From positions 1 to 53,300 of the forward strand of contig JAUYGU010000050.1 in the NCBI GenBank assembly GCA_030690405.1: DNA of 53,300 bases. The letters are read 5' to 3'. Shown piece after piece: positions 32,699 to 42,127 of the stretch. The position numbers and the translations under genes are program-made. The stretch comes from Dehalococcoidia bacterium (GTDB lineage: Bacteria > Chloroflexota > Dehalococcoidia > SM23-28-2 > RBG-16-64-32). How positions within the stretch are numbered: position 1 is the stretch's first letter; every line of letters begins with the position of its first letter. The notes beneath the pieces are model-generated. The model saw nothing but the letters and a program-made list of their open reading frames with translations, made no database searches and had not been told where the DNA came from.

Positions 32699-34363
32699 AT
32701 GGAAACCCGCAGGCTCATCCTGGTTCTCGGCGGCATCGCCGTTGTCCTCGTCATCGTTCTCGGTGTTCTCTCCCTGGCAGTGATCGGCGGCGGCAGCAGC
32801 AGCGGCGGCGGCAACAGCGGCAGCCCCACGCCGGAGACCTCCCCCCTGCCCGCGCGTGTGGCAGGCGAACTCCGGCTCGCCGGGCCCAACCCCCTCACCC
32901 TCGATCCCGCCTGCACATCGGACGTCAGTTCCGCCGAGTACATCATGGAGATATTCTCCGGCCTCGTCACGTTCGACCGGGACCTCAATCTGGTCCCCGA
33001 CATCGCCGAGAAGTGGGACGTCAGCGACGACGGCGCGGTCTACACGTTCCACATCCGGCGGGGAGTCAAGTTCCACGACGGCTCGAGGCAGGTCACCGCG
33101 GACGACTTCAAGTTCTCCATGGAGCGTTCGCTTGACCCGGACACGCTCTCCACGGTCGGCAAGGTCTACCTGGGCGACATCGTTGGCGCGAGTGAGTTCG
33201 CCGCTGGTGACGCCGACAGCGTCAGCGGCATCGAGGTCGTGGACGACTACACCCTCCGCATGACGATCGACGCCGCCAAGAGCTACTTCCTCGCCAAGCT
33301 CACCTACCCGACGGCGTTCGTCGTCGACCGGCGGGAGGTGGGCGACTCCACCTGCTTCTCCAACACCGAGTGGACGCGGAATCCCAACGGCACCGGCCCC
33401 TTCATGCTGGCGGAGTGGCAGCTCGCGCAGCGCATAGTCCTCACTCCCAACGCTGACTACTACCTGGAGCCGAAGCCCTCTCTGGCCAGGGTCACCTACG
33501 TCCTGGCCGGCGGCTCGCCCCTCGTGATGTACGAGAACGACGAGATCGATATCACCGGCGTCGGCATCAACGACATCGAGCGCATCCGCGACTCCAGCGA
33601 TCCGTTGAACGCCGAGTTTACGGAGTCCTCCAGCCTCGATACGTACTACATCGGCTTCAACACACAGGAGCCCCCGTTCGACGACCCGAACGTGCGGCGC
33701 GCCTTCGCCATGGCGATCGACAAGCAGGTGCTGTCGGAGGTCGTGCTCAAGGACCTCGTGGTGCCCGCCAAGGGAGTCCTGCCGCCCGGCATGCCCGCCT
33801 TCAACGATAAACTGGAGGGCATCCCCTTTGACCCGGATGGCGCCAAGGCGCTCCTCAAGGACGCGGGCGGCGCCGGCAGCCTGGGCAAGATCAGCTTCCT
33901 CTCCTCCGGCCGTGGCGCCAGCGTGGGCCCCATCATCGAAGCGATCCAGGCCATGTGGGAGGAGAACCTCGGCGTCACCGTCGAGGTCGACCAGGAGGAG
34001 TTCGGCCTGTTCCTGCGGGACCTGGATGACGGCAACTTCAAAATGTTCGACCTGGGTTGGGTGGCCGACTACGTGGACCCGCAGAACTTCCTCGATATCA
34101 AGTTCCATTCCGGAAGCGCGAACAACGAGACGAAGTACTCCAACTCCGACGTGGACAGCCTGCTGGAGGAGGCGCGTACGGAGCAGGTCGAGGCCACCCG
34201 ACTGGACCTGTACCGGCAGGCGGAGGAGAAGATCGTGGAGGACGCGCCCTGGATACCGCTCTACCACGGCAAGAGCAACGCCCTCATCAAGACGGACGTG
34301 AAGGGTTACTTCATCCCTCCGTTCGTCATTCCGAACCTCCGCTACGTCAGCGTGACCCGCTAG
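32699..34363 (+). CDS. ABC transporter substrate-binding protein, peptide/dipeptide family (SBP family 5)
   Basis: A secreted or membrane-anchored binding protein for oligopeptides or similar solutes. From ATG 32699 it has 554 residues: a short basic start, a long hydrophobic segment (about 6-29) and a Gly/Ser-rich linker with no lipobox cysteine, so it is probably held by an uncleaved anchor or cleaved by signal peptidase I. The family-5 fold is marked by SGLVTFDRDLNLVPDIAEKWDVSDDGAVYTFHIRRGVKFHDG, AFAMAIDKQ and WIPLYHGKS near the end. Two permease genes follow, but no ATPase. The ligand cannot be deduced. Confidence 0.92.
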   Translation: METRRLILVLGGIAVVLVIVLGVLSLAVIGGGSSSGGGNSGSPTPETSPLPARVAGELRLAGPNPLTLDPACTSDVSSAEYIMEIFSGLVTFDRDLNLVPDIAEKWDVSDDGAVYTFHIRRGVKFHDGSRQVTADDFKFSMERSLDPDTLSTVGKVYLGDIVGASEFAAGDADSVSGIEVVDDYTLRMTIDAAKSYFLAKLTYPTAFVVDRREVGDSTCFSNTEWTRNPNGTGPFMLAEWQLAQRIVLTPNADYYLEPKPSLARVTYVLAGGSPLVMYENDEIDITGVGINDIERIRDSSDPLNAEFTESSSLDTYYIGFNTQEPPFDDPNVRRAFAMAIDKQVLSEVVLKDLVVPAKGVLPPGMPAFNDKLEGIPFDPDGAKALLKDAGGAGSLGKISFLSSGRGASVGPIIEAIQAMWEENLGVTVEVDQEEFGLFLRDLDDGNFKMFDLGWVADYVDPQNFLDIKFHSGSANNETKYSNSDVDSLLEEARTEQVEATRLDLYRQAEEKIVEDAPWIPLYHGKSNALIKTDVKGYFIPPFVIPNLRYVSVTR

Positions 34364-34375
34364 GCGGGGCCGCCC

Positions 34376-35356
34376 ATGGAGGGGCTCGCTTCCTATATCG
34401 TCCGGCGGCTGCTTTGGGCGCCCGTAATTCTCCTGGCGGTCTCGCTCGCCACCTTCGCCCTCGGCCGTTTCGGCCCGGGCGACCCGATTCAGATCCTCCA
34501 GGGCCAGTACCGCGACCCGGTGCAGAGGGAGCGCATCGCCGAGGAGCTGGGCTACCACGATAGCTTCTTCACGCAGTACTGGCGCTACATGAAGGGCGCC
34601 GTCCAGGGCGACTTCGGGGAGGGGCTGAGCCCGCGCGGGTTCGCCGTGAAGGACGTGCTCTTTCCCCGCCTCTGGGTGACGTTCCAGTACAACCTGCTGG
34701 CGCTGATCATCATCTTCGCGGTGGGCATACCGGCGGGGATCTGGGCGGCGCTGCGCCAGGGCACCTGGATGGACCCGTTCACCATCGGCGTCATGCTGTT
34801 CTTCACGTCAGTACCCGTCCTCGTCACCATCCCCGTGCTGCAGTGGCTGTTCGCCCTCAAGCTGGACCTGCTGCCTTCCAGCGGCTGGGAGGTGCGCGAG
34901 TTCTACGGCGTCGAGATCGGCGTGCTGAGCCAGCGCATCATCCTGCCGCTGCTGGTGCTCACCCTGCCGGGGTTCGCCGGCGTGGCCCGCTACATGCGGG
35001 CCCAGGTGCTGGAGGTGCTGGACCAGGACTACGTTCGCACCGCGCGGGCGAAGGGGCTGGAGGAGTTCACCGTCGTTAGCCGCCACATCACCCGCAACGC
35101 CCTGCTCCCCCTGGCGACCATGATGGGGTTCGCGCTCGTCGGCCTCCTCGGCGGGTCGATCTTCCTGGAGACGCTACTGGGGATACCCGGCGTGGGTGAG
35201 TACGCCTTCAGCGCGGTCTTCGCGCGCGACTACAACGCAATCATGGCGATCGTGCTCATCACCTCGACGGCGTTCATCGTCGCGAACCTGTTAGTCGACA
35301 TAATGTATGCGTTCATCGACCCGCGCATCCGCCTGGGGGCGGGGATGGAGGGCTGA
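34376..35356 (+). CDS. ABC transporter permease, DppB/OppB type
   Basis: A 326-residue inner-membrane permease with six predicted helices. It begins IVRRLLWAPVILLAVSLATF like other DppB proteins and carries PGDPIQ, and the cytoplasmic EAA-type loop DYVRTARAKGLEEFTVVSRHITRNALLPL, which docks on the ATPase. It starts 12 bases after the binding-protein gene and overlaps the next permease by one base (TGATG). Confidence 0.93.
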   Translation: MEGLASYIVRRLLWAPVILLAVSLATFALGRFGPGDPIQILQGQYRDPVQRERIAEELGYHDSFFTQYWRYMKGAVQGDFGEGLSPRGFAVKDVLFPRLWVTFQYNLLALIIIFAVGIPAGIWAALRQGTWMDPFTIGVMLFFTSVPVLVTIPVLQWLFALKLDLLPSSGWEVREFYGVEIGVLSQRIILPLLVLTLPGFAGVARYMRAQVLEVLDQDYVRTARAKGLEEFTVVSRHITRNALLPLATMMGFALVGLLGGSIFLETLLGIPGVGEYAFSAVFARDYNAIMAIVLITSTAFIVANLLVDIMYAFIDPRIRLGAGMEG

Positions 35357-36324
35357 TGGCGCTCTACGAGGCCTCCGAGCGTATCCTGGAGGCGGAGCCC
35401 GTCCGGCCGCTGCCATCGTTCTACTTCCTGCGCCGGCTGGCCCGCAAGCGGCTGGCGGTCGTGGCGCTGGTGATCATCGGCGTCATCTACCTCGCCGGCA
35501 TCCTGGCGCCCATCGCCGCGCCCCACAGCTTCGCGGAGGTCGACTTCCGCAACACCTTCGCCGGGCCCAGCCTGGACCACCCCTTCGGCACCGACCGCCT
35601 GGGCCGCGATATGCTCTCGCGGGTGATGTGGGCCTCCCAGACCACGGTGATCATCTCCGCCGCCGCCATCCTGACCGGTGGCCTGGCCCTGGGCGTCACC
35701 CTGGGCCTGCTCGCCGGTTACGCCGGTGGCCGTACGGACAACCTGATCATGCGCGTCGCCGACGCCTTCTTCGCTCTGCCCGATATCTTGCTGCTTCTCC
35801 TCATCACCGCCACCGTACGGCCGCGTGTCGAGGACTTCTTCGTCAGGTTTGATGGCTGGCCGGTGCTGGGGGGTCTCATCGACCAGGGGTTGCCGGACTA
35901 CTTCCTCATCTTCGGCGCGCTATCGCTTTTCGGCTGGGTCGGGATGGCGCGCATCGTCCGCTCCCAGGTGCTATCGCTGCGCGAGACGGACTACGTGCTG
36001 GCGGCGCGGGCGGCCGGCGCGCGCACGCCGCGCATCCTCTTCCGCCACCTGCTGCCCAACGTCTCGAACCTGGTCGTGGTTGCCGTCACGTTCTCGCTGG
36101 GCTCCATCGCCGGGGCGGAGATCGCCCTCACCTGGCTGGGGATCGGCATCCAGCCGCCGCACCCGAGCTTCGGCGTCATGATCTTCGACGCCTCCGGTCT
36201 GACCAACCTGCGGGCTCACCCGGAGCTGATGCTGGTGCCGGCGGTGGTCGTGGCGGCGCTGCTGTTCGCCTTCAACCTGCTGGGCGACGCCCTGAACGAC
36301 GTGCTCAGCCCGCGACGGAGGTAG
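35356..36324 (+). CDS. ABC transporter permease, DppC/OppC type
   Basis: The second permease of the importer, 322 residues. It has the DppC N-terminal pattern (RRLARKRLAVVALVIIGVIYLAGILAP), HPFGTDRLGRDMLSRVMW, and the EAA loop ETDYVLAARAAGARTPRILFRHLLPN. Helix number and length are normal. No DppD/DppF ATPase follows; after a repeat-bearing spacer the tig operon begins. The ATPases must be encoded elsewhere or shared with another system. Confidence 0.93.
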   Translation: MALYEASERILEAEPVRPLPSFYFLRRLARKRLAVVALVIIGVIYLAGILAPIAAPHSFAEVDFRNTFAGPSLDHPFGTDRLGRDMLSRVMWASQTTVIISAAAILTGGLALGVTLGLLAGYAGGRTDNLIMRVADAFFALPDILLLLLITATVRPRVEDFFVRFDGWPVLGGLIDQGLPDYFLIFGALSLFGWVGMARIVRSQVLSLRETDYVLAARAAGARTPRILFRHLLPNVSNLVVVAVTFSLGSIAGAEIALTWLGIGIQPPHPSFGVMIFDASGLTNLRAHPELMLVPAVVVAALLFAFNLLGDALNDVLSPRRR

Positions 36325-36376
36325 CGCCCGTGGGTGCCTACGCGCAGACTGATGGCGATGAACACCGTTCAGCCTT

Positions 36377-36436
36377 GTAGGTCGGGGTCTAAAGACCCCG
36401 ACAAGACTCCGCGAGGGTCTAAAGACCCTCACCTAC
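36377..36436. repeat. Composite inverted-repeat element: two near-identical hairpins inside an outer stem
   Basis: Hairpin 1 pairs GTCGGGGTCT (36381-36390) with AGACCCCGAC (36393-36402). Hairpin 2 pairs GAGGGTCT (36413-36420) with AGACCCTC (36423-36430). Both share the core GGGTCTAAAGACCC. Outer arms GTAGGT (36377-36382) and ACCTAC (36431-36436) can close a branched structure. It lies between an ABC operon and the tig promoter and resembles dispersed REP-like elements. There is no T tract, so it is not a standard terminator. Confidence 0.8.
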
Positions 36437-36480
36437 GAGCTGGCGCCGCCCGTTCCTTCCGCCGCCCCGAACGCGGGTGC

Positions 36481-36486
36481 TATAAT
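36481..36486 (+). promoter_or_regulatory. -10 box of the tig-clpP-clpX operon, leaderless spacing
   Basis: A perfect TATAAT at 36481-36486 ends seven bases before the tig GTG start codon, so transcription should begin at the start codon itself. No Shine-Dalgarno sequence is present between them. The -35 region is weak. Confidence 0.65.
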
Positions 36487-36493
36487 CGAAGCC

Positions 36494-37855
36494 GTGAGGG
36501 TCTCCGCCGAACGCATCCCGCAGAGTCAGGTGGTCCTGGAGATAGAGATAGAGCCTGACCAGATGGAACGTGCTCTGGACAAGGCCTACCGCCGCCTCGT
36601 TCAGCGTGCCGAGATCCCCGGCTTCCGCAAGGGCAAGGCCCCCCGCGATATGGTGGAGCGCCACCTCGGCCGCGAGCGGTTGGTCCACGAGGCGCTCGAT
36701 TCCCTCATCCCGGAGGCCTACAACAAGGCGCTCGACGAACAGGAGATCGAGGCGATAGACCAGCCTCGCCTGGACATCGTCCAGGAGGAGCCGCTCGTCT
36801 TCAAGGCGACCGTACCCGTCCGTCCCACGATCCGTCTCGGCGACTACAAGAGCCTGCGCGTCAAGCGGCCAACCGTCGAAGTGGCGGCTGAGGACGTCGA
36901 CCAGGCGGTCGAGGAGCTGCGCCACCGCTACGCCCTCCACGAGCCCGTCGAGCGGCCCGTCCAAATGGGCGACCTGGTGCGCGCGGACGTCCGCGGCCAC
37001 ATTGACGGCCGCGAGGTGTTCGCGGACGACGACTTCGAGTTCACGCCTCGCGACGGCATCACGATCCTGCTTCCCGGCTTCGCGGAGGGGGTCATCGGCG
37101 CCGAGAAGGGCGCGCCCAAAGAAGTCGAGGTCACCACGCCGCCGGGCTCGCAGCCGCTCTCCGGCAAGACCGGCGCCTTCACCGTGGTCGTGAAGGAGGT
37201 CAAAGAGGAGAAGCTGCCGGCGCTGGACGATGAGTTCGCGCGCCAGGTGGGCGAGGGCTTCGCCAGCCTGCAGGCGCTACGCCAGCAACTGGAGGGCCGC
37301 ATCCGCGAGCGGCTGGACGCGGAGGCCGAGGAGATGTACCGAGGCGAGGCCCTCACCGCCCTCGTCGCCCAGACGGAGGAGCTGGAGTACCCGCCCGTCC
37401 TCGCGGAGCGCGAGATCGATCGCCTCCTGCGGGACGAGGCGCGCGCCGTCGGCCATGACGTTGACCACTACCTTGAGCAGTTGAACAAGCCGGTGCAGGA
37501 GATCAGGGACGCGCTGCGACCGGCGGCGGAGGAGAGGGTGCGCCGCTCCCTGACGCTCACCGCGCTGGCGGAGGCGGAGCAGATCATGGTGGAGCCGGCC
37601 GAGGTGGAGGGCGAGATCGAGCGGATCGTCAACTCATCCGGCGCGCAGGCGGCGCAGATGCGCCAGCTCTTCCAGAGCCCCGGCGGCCACGAGGCGATAG
37701 AGCGCTCAATCCTTACCCGTAAGACCTCAGACCGACTGGTCGAGATCGTGTCCGGCCCCAAACGGACCGCGAAGCAGGCCACGAAGCGGGTCACGAAGCC
37801 GGCTACCACCAGAAAACGCAAACCGAAGGCAGTTCAGGCAGCAGAGGAGGAATGA
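36494..37855 (+). CDS. tig: Trigger factor (ribosome-associated chaperone and peptidyl-prolyl isomerase)
   Basis: Trigger factor binds ribosomal protein L23 at the exit tunnel and shields nascent chains. The 453 residues have the N-terminal ribosome-binding domain with the signature [13 protein letters not shown] (about 43-55), a FKBP-type isomerase domain (about 155-240, [16 protein letters not shown]...[15 protein letters not shown]) and a long helical C-terminal chaperone domain ending in a Lys/Thr-rich tail. The GTG start has a TATAAT box seven bases before it and no ribosome binding site. The stop overlaps the clpP start by four bases (ATGA), and tig-clpP-clpX is a common order. Confidence 0.95.
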   Translation: MRVSAERIPQSQVVLEIEIEPDQMERALDKAYRRLVQRAEIPGFRKGKAPRDMVERHLGRERLVHEALDSLIPEAYNKALDEQEIEAIDQPRLDIVQEEPLVFKATVPVRPTIRLGDYKSLRVKRPTVEVAAEDVDQAVEELRHRYALHEPVERPVQMGDLVRADVRGHIDGREVFADDDFEFTPRDGITILLPGFAEGVIGAEKGAPKEVEVTTPPGSQPLSGKTGAFTVVVKEVKEEKLPALDDEFARQVGEGFASLQALRQQLEGRIRERLDAEAEEMYRGEALTALVAQTEELEYPPVLAEREIDRLLRDEARAVGHDVDHYLEQLNKPVQEIRDALRPAAEERVRRSLTLTALAEAEQIMVEPAEVEGEIERIVNSSGAQAAQMRQLFQSPGGHEAIERSILTRKTSDRLVEIVSGPKRTAKQATKRVTKPATTRKRKPKAVQAAEEE

Positions 37856-38487
37856 ACTTGAAACCGGAGATGATAGTCCCATACGTCGTGGAGCAGAGCC
37901 CGCGTGGCGAGCGTGCCTACGATATATTCTCCCTCCTGCTCAAGGAGCGGATCGTCTTCCTGGGCTCGCCGATCGACGACCAGATCGCGAACCTGATCAT
38001 CGCCCAGCTCCTCTACCTGGACCGCGAGGACCCGGACAAGGACGTCAACATGTACATCCACTCGCCGGGCGGCGTGATCAGCGCCGGGCTGGCGGTATAC
38101 GACACGATGCAGCTGCTGACCTGCAACGTGGCGACGATCTGCGTCGGCGAGTGCGCGAGCATGGCGACGGTCCTTCTTTCGGCCGGGACCAAGGGGAAAC
38201 GGTACGCCCTCCCCCACGCCACCATCCACATCCACCAGGCGCGCGGTGGCGCCACCGGCCAGGCCTCCGACATCGAGATCCACGCCAGGGAGGTCCTCCG
38301 GCGCAACCAGATCGTCAAGGAGATACTGGCCCGCCACACCGGCCGCACGCTGGAGGACATTACCCGCGACACGGACCGTGACTTCTTCATGGACGCCAAC
38401 GCCGCCAAAGAGTACGGCATCATCGATGAGATCCTGACCGCCAGCAGGGTGCCTGTGCCCGCCGGCGCAGACTCTTCTAAGGAGTAA
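37852..38487 (+). CDS. clpP: ATP-dependent Clp protease proteolytic subunit ClpP
   Basis: ClpP is the tetradecameric serine peptidase that degrades proteins unfolded by ClpX. The 211 residues carry the catalytic triad Ser103 (in [10 protein letters not shown]), His128 (IHIHQARGG) and Asp177 (DTDRDFF). The oxyanion and strand motifs [15 protein letters not shown] and the C-terminal [11 protein letters not shown] are also present. The start overlaps tig by four bases. The usual GQAASMGA context of the active serine is changed to GECASMAT, but the Ser-Met-Ala core remains. Confidence 0.97.
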   Translation: MNLKPEMIVPYVVEQSPRGERAYDIFSLLLKERIVFLGSPIDDQIANLIIAQLLYLDREDPDKDVNMYIHSPGGVISAGLAVYDTMQLLTCNVATICVGECASMATVLLSAGTKGKRYALPHATIHIHQARGGATGQASDIEIHAREVLRRNQIVKEILARHTGRTLEDITRDTDRDFFMDANAAKEYGIIDEILTASRVPVPAGADSSKE

Positions 38488-38491
38488 GGGA

Positions 38492-39793
38492 ATGCCGAGC
38501 GCCAAGGGGGGTAGCCGCGCAACCTATACCTGTTCGTTCTGCGGGAAGAACCAGGACCAGGTCCGCCGCCTGATCGCCGGACCCGGCGCCGTCTATATCT
38601 GCGACGAGTGCGTAGAGCTCTGCCAAGAGATCATCCAGGAGGACAAGTCCACCCCGACGCGCCCGAAAGTGCCGCTCCAGCGGATACCGCCTCCAAAGGT
38701 CATCTACCAGCAGCTCGGCGAATACGTCGTCGGCCAGGAGCAGGCCAAGAAGGTCCTCTCCGTCGCCGTCTACAACCACTACAAGCGCATCGCCGGCAAC
38801 TCCAGCGGCGACGTAGAGCTGGAGAAGAGCAACATCCTCCTCCTTGGCCCTACCGGCTGCGGCAAGACCCTCCTCGCCCGGACGCTGGCCAAGGTCCTCG
38901 ATGTCCCCTTCACCATCGCCGATGCCACCGCCCTCACGGAGGCCGGCTACGTCGGCGAGGACGTGGAGAACATCCTCCTTCGCCTGATCCAGGCCGCCGA
39001 CTTCGACGTGGCCAAGGCGGAGCGCGGGATCATCTACATCGACGAGATCGACAAGATCACCCGCAAGAGCGGCGACAACCCCTCCATCACCCGCGACGTC
39101 TCCGGCGAGGGCGTCCAGCAGGCGCTGCTGAAGATCGTCGAGGGGTGTGTCGCCAACGTGCCCCCGCAGGGCGGCCGCAAGCACCCGCACCAGGACTTCA
39201 TCCAGATAAACACGGCTAACGTGCTGTTCATCTGCGGCGGCGCCTTCCAGGGGCTGGACGCCATCGTCGATGCCCGCGTCGGCAAGGGCCGCCGCACCAT
39301 CGGCTTCCGGTCCGCCATCACGGAGACGGAGGGATCGAAGACGGCGGACGAGCTTCTCAAGCACGTCATCCACGATGACCTGCTCCGCTACGGCCTCATC
39401 CCGGAGTTCGTCGGCCGCATCCCTGTCGTCGTCTCCCTTCAGTCGCTCGACGAGCAGGCGCTGGTGCGCATCCTCACCGAGCCGAAGAACGCGCTCGTCC
39501 GCCAGTTCCAGGAGTTCTTCTCGCTGGACGGGGTGGAGCTCGTCCTCACGGAGGACGCCCTGAAGGCGACGGCGGAGGGGGCGCTGCAACACAAGACCGG
39601 CGCCCGCGGCCTCCGCACCGTCCTTGAGGACTGCCTGCTGGACGTCATGTACGAGATACCGTCCCGCGGCGACGTCAAGAAGTGCGTGGTTGACGCCGAC
39701 TCCATCCGTGGCCTGCGGCGGCCGCTGCTGCTCGCGCGCTCCGGACAGGCGGTCGATCTCTGGGGCGACGAGCCCAAGGGTGAGACGGCCTGA
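38492..39793 (+). CDS. clpX: ATP-dependent Clp protease ATPase subunit ClpX
   Basis: ClpX is the hexameric AAA+ unfoldase partner of ClpP. The 433 residues show the N-terminal zinc-binding domain (Cys14, 17, 37, 40; CSFCGKN...CDEC), Walker A GPTGCGKT (about 119-126), pore loop GYVG, Walker [10 protein letters not shown], the RKH-type loop [10 protein letters not shown], the [10 protein letters not shown] sensor region and the GARGLR arginine motif. It begins four bases after clpP, and GTAAGGGA precedes the ATG. A strong hairpin follows the stop. Confidence 0.98.
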   Translation: MPSAKGGSRATYTCSFCGKNQDQVRRLIAGPGAVYICDECVELCQEIIQEDKSTPTRPKVPLQRIPPPKVIYQQLGEYVVGQEQAKKVLSVAVYNHYKRIAGNSSGDVELEKSNILLLGPTGCGKTLLARTLAKVLDVPFTIADATALTEAGYVGEDVENILLRLIQAADFDVAKAERGIIYIDEIDKITRKSGDNPSITRDVSGEGVQQALLKIVEGCVANVPPQGGRKHPHQDFIQINTANVLFICGGAFQGLDAIVDARVGKGRRTIGFRSAITETEGSKTADELLKHVIHDDLLRYGLIPEFVGRIPVVVSLQSLDEQALVRILTEPKNALVRQFQEFFSLDGVELVLTEDALKATAEGALQHKTGARGLRTVLEDCLLDVMYEIPSRGDVKKCVVDADSIRGLRRPLLLARSGQAVDLWGDEPKGETA

Positions 39794-39821
39794 GCTAGGG
39801 GGGCGCCCCCGTTCCGGCCGC

Positions 39822-39849
39822 AATGCCCGGGCCCCCGCGCCCGGGCATT
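39822..39849 (+). terminator. Strong GC hairpin after clpX (probable terminator)
   Basis: AATGCCCGGGC (39822-39832) pairs perfectly with GCCCGGGCATT (39839-39849) around a six-base loop, an 11-pair stem 28 bases after the clpX stop. A T tract is lacking, so termination may be partial or need Rho. The next gene's -10 box (TATCCT, 39855-39860) follows at once. Confidence 0.6.
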
Positions 39850-39869
39850 CGTGGTATCCTGAGGTTACT

Positions 39870-40625
39870 ATGGCCAAGCGCAGACTGGCCGCGCTTCTCC
39901 TGGAGCGTGGCCTGGTGGAGAGCTACGAGAAGGCGCAGGTCGCAGTGATGGCCGGCGACGTCCTCGTCGACGACCGGCCGGCGGTCAAGGCGGCCAGCCT
40001 GGTCGACGAGGCTGCGAGCCTCCGCCTCGTCGAGCGGCAGCGCTACGTCGGCCGCGGCGGCGACAAGCTGGAGCACGCGCTGGACGCCTTCGCCGTGGAC
40101 GTGCAGGGCGTCGTCGCGGCGGATATCGGCGCCTCCACCGGCGGCTTCACCGATTGTCTTCTCCAGCGCGGCGCCGCCCGCGTCTACGCCGTCGATGTCG
40201 GCCGCGGCCAGCTGGACCTGAAGCTGCGCTCGGACCCGCGTGTTGTCGTGATGGAGGGCGTGAACGCCCGCTACCTGGAAGCGCTTCCGGAGCCGGTGGA
40301 CATGGCGACCGTGGACGTGGCGTTCATCTCCCTGCGACAGGTGCTGCCGGCGGTCCGCCGCCTGCTGCGGCCGGGCGGCCGCATCGTGGCCCTGTTCAAG
40401 CCCCAGTTCGAGGCCGAGAAGCGCGAGGTGGGCAGGGGCGGCGTCGTCCGCGACCCGCAGCTGCACGCCAGGCTGATGGGCCGCTTCGCCGCCTGGTGCG
40501 TGAAGAACGGCCTCCGCATTCGCGGCCTGACGGCCTCGCCGCTCCTCGGCCCGGCGGGGAACCGCGAGTTCTTCTTCGATCTGCGGCCCGTTCCGCAGGC
40601 CCAGGACGGGGAGGCGACGCCGTGA
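39870..40625 (+). CDS. tlyA: TlyA-family rRNA 2'-O-methyltransferase (S4 plus FtsJ-like domain)
   Basis: TlyA proteins methylate ribose 2'-OH groups in 16S and/or 23S rRNA. From ATG 39870 the protein has 251 residues. Residues 1-60 form an S4 RNA-binding domain (MAKRRLAALLLERGLVESYE...AGDVLVDDRP). An FtsJ-like methyltransferase domain follows, with RGGDKLEHALD, the SAM loop ADIGASTGGFTDCLL, VYAVDVGRGQL, VDVAFISLRQVLP and ALFKPQFE. The frame opens far upstream inside clpX, but only this ATG matches the family start. TATCCT ends nine bases before it and GAGG lies just upstream. Its stop overlaps the nadK GTG. Confidence 0.93.
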   Translation: MAKRRLAALLLERGLVESYEKAQVAVMAGDVLVDDRPAVKAASLVDEAASLRLVERQRYVGRGGDKLEHALDAFAVDVQGVVAADIGASTGGFTDCLLQRGAARVYAVDVGRGQLDLKLRSDPRVVVMEGVNARYLEALPEPVDMATVDVAFISLRQVLPAVRRLLRPGGRIVALFKPQFEAEKREVGRGGVVRDPQLHARLMGRFAAWCVKNGLRIRGLTASPLLGPAGNREFFFDLRPVPQAQDGEATP

Positions 40626-41497
40626 ACAAGGTCGGCGTCTTCGTGGCCGCCCGCTGGCGGGGCGCCACGGAGCTGGTCGATGGCCTGCGTGCGGCCCTCA
40701 CCGCGGAGGTGGCGGAGGTCTGGCAGACGTCCACCTGGGACGATCCCGCGGCCCAGGAGCGGATCGAAGGGACCGATCTCATCGTCTGCCTGGGCGGCGA
40801 TGGCTCCATGCTGTGGGCGGCGCGGGCGGTGGTGCCGCACCCGGTGCCCATCCTGGGCGTCAACATGGGCCGCCTCGGCTTCCTGGCGGAGATCGGCCCC
40901 CAGGAGCTGATGGAGAAGCTGCCGCGCGTGCTGGCCGGCGCGGGGCGGGTGGAGCAGCGGGCGATGCTCCAGGCCCAGGTCCCGGCCTGGGGCCAGACCT
41001 TCCAGGCCCTGAACGATGTCGTGATCGGCCGCGCCCTGGCGGGCCGGCCCGTCTACATGGATGTTACCGTGGACGGCCAGCGGCTGGCGGTCTACCGCTG
41101 CGATGCGGTGATCGTGGCCACGGCGACCGGTAGCACCGGCTACTCTCTCTCCGCCGGCGGGCCCATCCTCCACCCGGACTCGCGGGACCTGTTGCTGACG
41201 CCGGTGGCGCCACACCTGGCGCCCGCCGGGCCCCTCGTGCTGCCGGGGGATGCCGTCATCGATCTGATCGTGAGCGCGGAAGACGGCGCCGCCGTCAGCA
41301 TCGATGGACAGGTGAACCGCGAACTGGGCAGCGGCGATGGCGTCTCCGTGTGTCGTAGCCCCCACGTGGCCCGCTTCCTGCGGCTGTCCAAGCCGCAGGA
41401 ATACTACCGCATACTCGCGGAGAGGCTGCAGCTGCTGAAGGGCATAAACGCCTCCGAGTACCCGCCGACCTTCGAGGAGAAGGCGGGGCCGAAGTAG
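40622..41497 (+). CDS. nadK: NAD kinase
   Basis: NAD kinase phosphorylates NAD to NADP in the cytoplasm. From the GTG at 40622-40624 (GTGA overlap with tlyA) it has 291 residues. These include GGDGS (58-62), the NMGRLGFLAEI stretch, NDVVIG, and the glycine-rich ATATGSTGYSLSAGGPI (about 165-180). The C-terminal VSIDGQVNREL region is also typical. An open frame extends into tlyA but has no relation to the family. Pairing with tlyA is common in bacteria. Confidence 0.96.
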   Translation: MNKVGVFVAARWRGATELVDGLRAALTAEVAEVWQTSTWDDPAAQERIEGTDLIVCLGGDGSMLWAARAVVPHPVPILGVNMGRLGFLAEIGPQELMEKLPRVLAGAGRVEQRAMLQAQVPAWGQTFQALNDVVIGRALAGRPVYMDVTVDGQRLAVYRCDAVIVATATGSTGYSLSAGGPILHPDSRDLLLTPVAPHLAPAGPLVLPGDAVIDLIVSAEDGAAVSIDGQVNRELGSGDGVSVCRSPHVARFLRLSKPQEYYRILAERLQLLKGINASEYPPTFEEKAGPK

Positions 41498-41512
41498 CCC
41501 GGGTCCCGCCCG

Positions 41513-42085
41513 TTGACCGAACCGACCCCGGAGCGAGTCTTGGAAAGCCACCGTCTCTACGAGGGACAGGTGGTGAACCTGCGCATCGACACCGTAGAGC
41601 TGGCGGGCGGCGCGCGCGCCACGCGCGAGGTGGTGGAGCACGGAGACGTCGTCGCAATTGTGCCGCTTCTGGAGAACGGCGATCTCCTCCTCGTCCGCCA
41701 GTACCGCTTGCCCACCGAGCAGGTGATGCTGGAGGTGCCGGCGGGCGGCGTCGACGGGGGCGAGACCCCGGAGGACGCGGCCCAGCGGGAGCTGCGCGAG
41801 GAATGCGGCCACCGGGCCGGGCGGCTGGAGCGCCTCGGCGGCTTCTACGTCTCGCCGGGCTTCTGTAGCGAGTTCGTGCACGTGTTCCTGGCGACGGAGC
41901 TTGAGCCGTCGCCGCTGCGCCCGGACCCGGACGAGCAGCTCGCCGTCGTATGTGTCCCCCTGGTGGAGGCGCTGCGGCTGGTGAGCGCGGGCGAGATACG
42001 GGACGCCAAGAGCATCATCGGATTAACGTGGGCTGCCGCAAAAGTGCATGGTTTCACGATTGAATGGGAGCAGTCCGCTTGCTAG
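41513..42085 (+). CDS. NUDIX hydrolase, ADP-ribose pyrophosphatase-like
   Basis: A 190-residue NUDIX enzyme that probably splits ADP-ribose or a related nucleoside diphosphate. The full NUDIX box G-x5-E-x7-REUxEExGU spans residues 78-100 (GGVDGGE...RELREECGH). The VVAIVPLLENGDLLLVRQYR strand before it and the GGFYVSPGFCSEFVHVFLA segment after it are typical of the ADP-ribose pyrophosphatase group. The annotated TTG lacks a ribosome binding site. A TTG at 41540 preceded by GGAG is an equally possible start. The 3' end carries the -35 box of the sdh promoter. Confidence 0.88.
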   Translation: MTEPTPERVLESHRLYEGQVVNLRIDTVELAGGARATREVVEHGDVVAIVPLLENGDLLLVRQYRLPTEQVMLEVPAGGVDGGETPEDAAQRELREECGHRAGRLERLGGFYVSPGFCSEFVHVFLATELEPSPLRPDPDEQLAVVCVPLVEALRLVSAGEIRDAKSIIGLTWAAAKVHGFTIEWEQSAC

Positions 42086-42088
42086 AAT
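42060..42088 (+). promoter_or_regulatory. Promoter of the sdh operon
   Basis: TTGAAT (42060-42065) and TAGAAT (42083-42088) are separated by exactly 17 bases. They lie at the 3' end of the NUDIX gene and would start transcription about 33 bases before the sdhC ATG. Confidence 0.7.
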
Positions 42089-42127
42089 GGGTTGCGGCTG
42101 CGGGCCGCATCTAACCGGGAGGACTTG

